DNA of 14,389 nt from an uncultured Lachnospiraceae bacterium. Lineage in GTDB: Bacteria; Bacillota; Clostridia; Lachnospirales; Lachnospiraceae. This document shows positions 13,867 to 14,389 of this stretch, piece by piece. Positions within the stretch are counted from its first letter, which is position 1. The number at the start of each line of letters is the position of its first letter. Both the position numbers and the translations under genes were made by a program. Location: contig CAJUQZ010000118.1 in assembly GCA_910588755.1 (NCBI GenBank), forward strand, positions 1-14,389, written 5' to 3'. Below the pieces are notes generated by a model. That model did no database searches. It saw nothing but the letters and a program-made list of their open reading frames with translations, and was not told the origin of the DNA.

Positions 13867-14389
13867 ATGGAACAATTACAGATCAAAAATCTCTACAATC
13901 TGCAGGAGACAATCGCAGCTCCGCTGTTTGACGGAGCCGTATACCCGTGGGAGCTGCTGCCAAAAATCAGCGCGTATATTATAGAGCTTGGAAATTCACT
14001 TCCGGCTGACCAGTATGAGAAACGCGGCGAAAACATCTGGATAGCAAAGTCAGCGACAGTAGCACCGACTGCGTGTATCAACGGCCCCTGCATCATCGAC
14101 GAGGAGGCGGAAATCCGCCACTGTGCGTTTATCCGCGGAAACGCCATTGTCGGCAAAGGTGCAGTTGTTGGCAACTCGACAGAACTCAAAAACGTGATAC
14201 TCTTTAACAAAGTACAAGTTCCGCACTATAACTACGTAGGCGACAGCATTCTCGGCTACAAATCGCACATGGGTGCGGGCTCCATCACCTCCAATGTCAA
14301 GAGTGACAAGACGCTCGTGGTCGTCAAGTCCCCCTATGGAAATATCGAGACTGGCCTGAAAAAAATGGGGGCCATGCTCGGCGATAACG
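13867..14389 (+). CDS. UDP-N-acetylglucosamine pyrophosphorylase-like beta-helix protein, 3' end missing
   Basis: 174 codons are visible and the frame is still open at the window edge. The start is ATG 13867 with GAAAGG (13850-13855) 11 bases upstream. After LYNLQETIAAPLFDGAVYPWELLPKI, hexapeptide turns of a left-handed beta-helix follow (IWIAKSATVAPTACINGPCI, then AEIRHCAFIRGNAIVGKGAVVG, then NSTELKNVILFNKVQVPHYN). The block YVGDSILGYKSHMGAGSITSNVKSDK is characteristic of the acetyltransferase part of GlmU-type sugar-nucleotide enzymes, and small clostridial proteins of this kind are labelled UDP-GlcNAc pyrophosphorylase. No pyrophosphorylase nucleotide-binding domain is seen in the visible part, so the protein is more likely an acyltransferase-like beta-helix; the usual label may mislead. 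Acyl-CoA binding is inferred. Confidence 0.85.
   Translation, partial: MEQLQIKNLYNLQETIAAPLFDGAVYPWELLPKISAYIIELGNSLPADQYEKRGENIWIAKSATVAPTACINGPCIIDEEAEIRHCAFIRGNAIVGKGAVVGNSTELKNVILFNKVQVPHYNYVGDSILGYKSHMGAGSITSNVKSDKTLVVVKSPYGNIETGLKKMGAMLGDN

Overview
The window looks like chromosomal DNA from a low-to-moderate GC Gram-positive Clostridia, most likely a Lachnospiraceae relative. Evidence: strong AGGAG-type ribosome binding sites before almost every gene, a Gram-positive style lipoprotein, the clostridial type of DNA topoisomerase III with tandem C-terminal zinc repeats, and a left-handed beta-helix sugar-nucleotide protein of a clostridial type. All convincing genes read on the + strand. 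This assignment is by recognition, without a database search.

Left part (1-2000): the end of a secreted lipoprotein gene and its terminator, then about 280 bp without a convincing gene. That gap holds three consecutive hairpins, a good sigma-A-like promoter and a duplicated translation-start region. It leads into a small protein whose first 45 residues resemble the N-terminal RRXRR/PLMP domain of IscB-type RNA-guided nucleases, but with no nuclease domain. Protein plus upstream structured RNA is the best candidate here for an undescribed system. The gene ends in a clear terminator.

Middle part (2000-5935): argH (arginine synthesis), a small unknown gene probably co-transcribed with it, a 64-bp tandem triplication that starts inside that gene, a second small acidic unknown protein, a 330-bp AT-rich leader full of dyads, and asd (aspartate semialdehyde dehydrogenase; lysine/threonine/methionine pathway) with its terminator.

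Right part (5935-14389): two paralogous ankyrin-repeat proteins that share an unusual C-terminal domain bracket a short NAD(P)-binding epimerase/reductase, a topoisomerase III gene broken by a frameshift, and a remnant that looks like the tail of an AlbA/HATPase-type regulator. A small SAM methyltransferase follows, then a 40-bp tandem repeat with three regularly spaced dyads, and a beta-helix UDP-N-acetylglucosamine pyrophosphorylase-like gene cut by the window edge.

The biosynthetic genes are ordinary housekeeping genes that stand alone instead of in pathway operons. The intervening DNA is unusually rich in short duplications and palindromes (tandem 64-bp and 40-bp arrays, a mobile-looking inverted repeat in two forms, a duplicated start region), together with a decayed gene and a frameshifted one, so the region has been rearranging.
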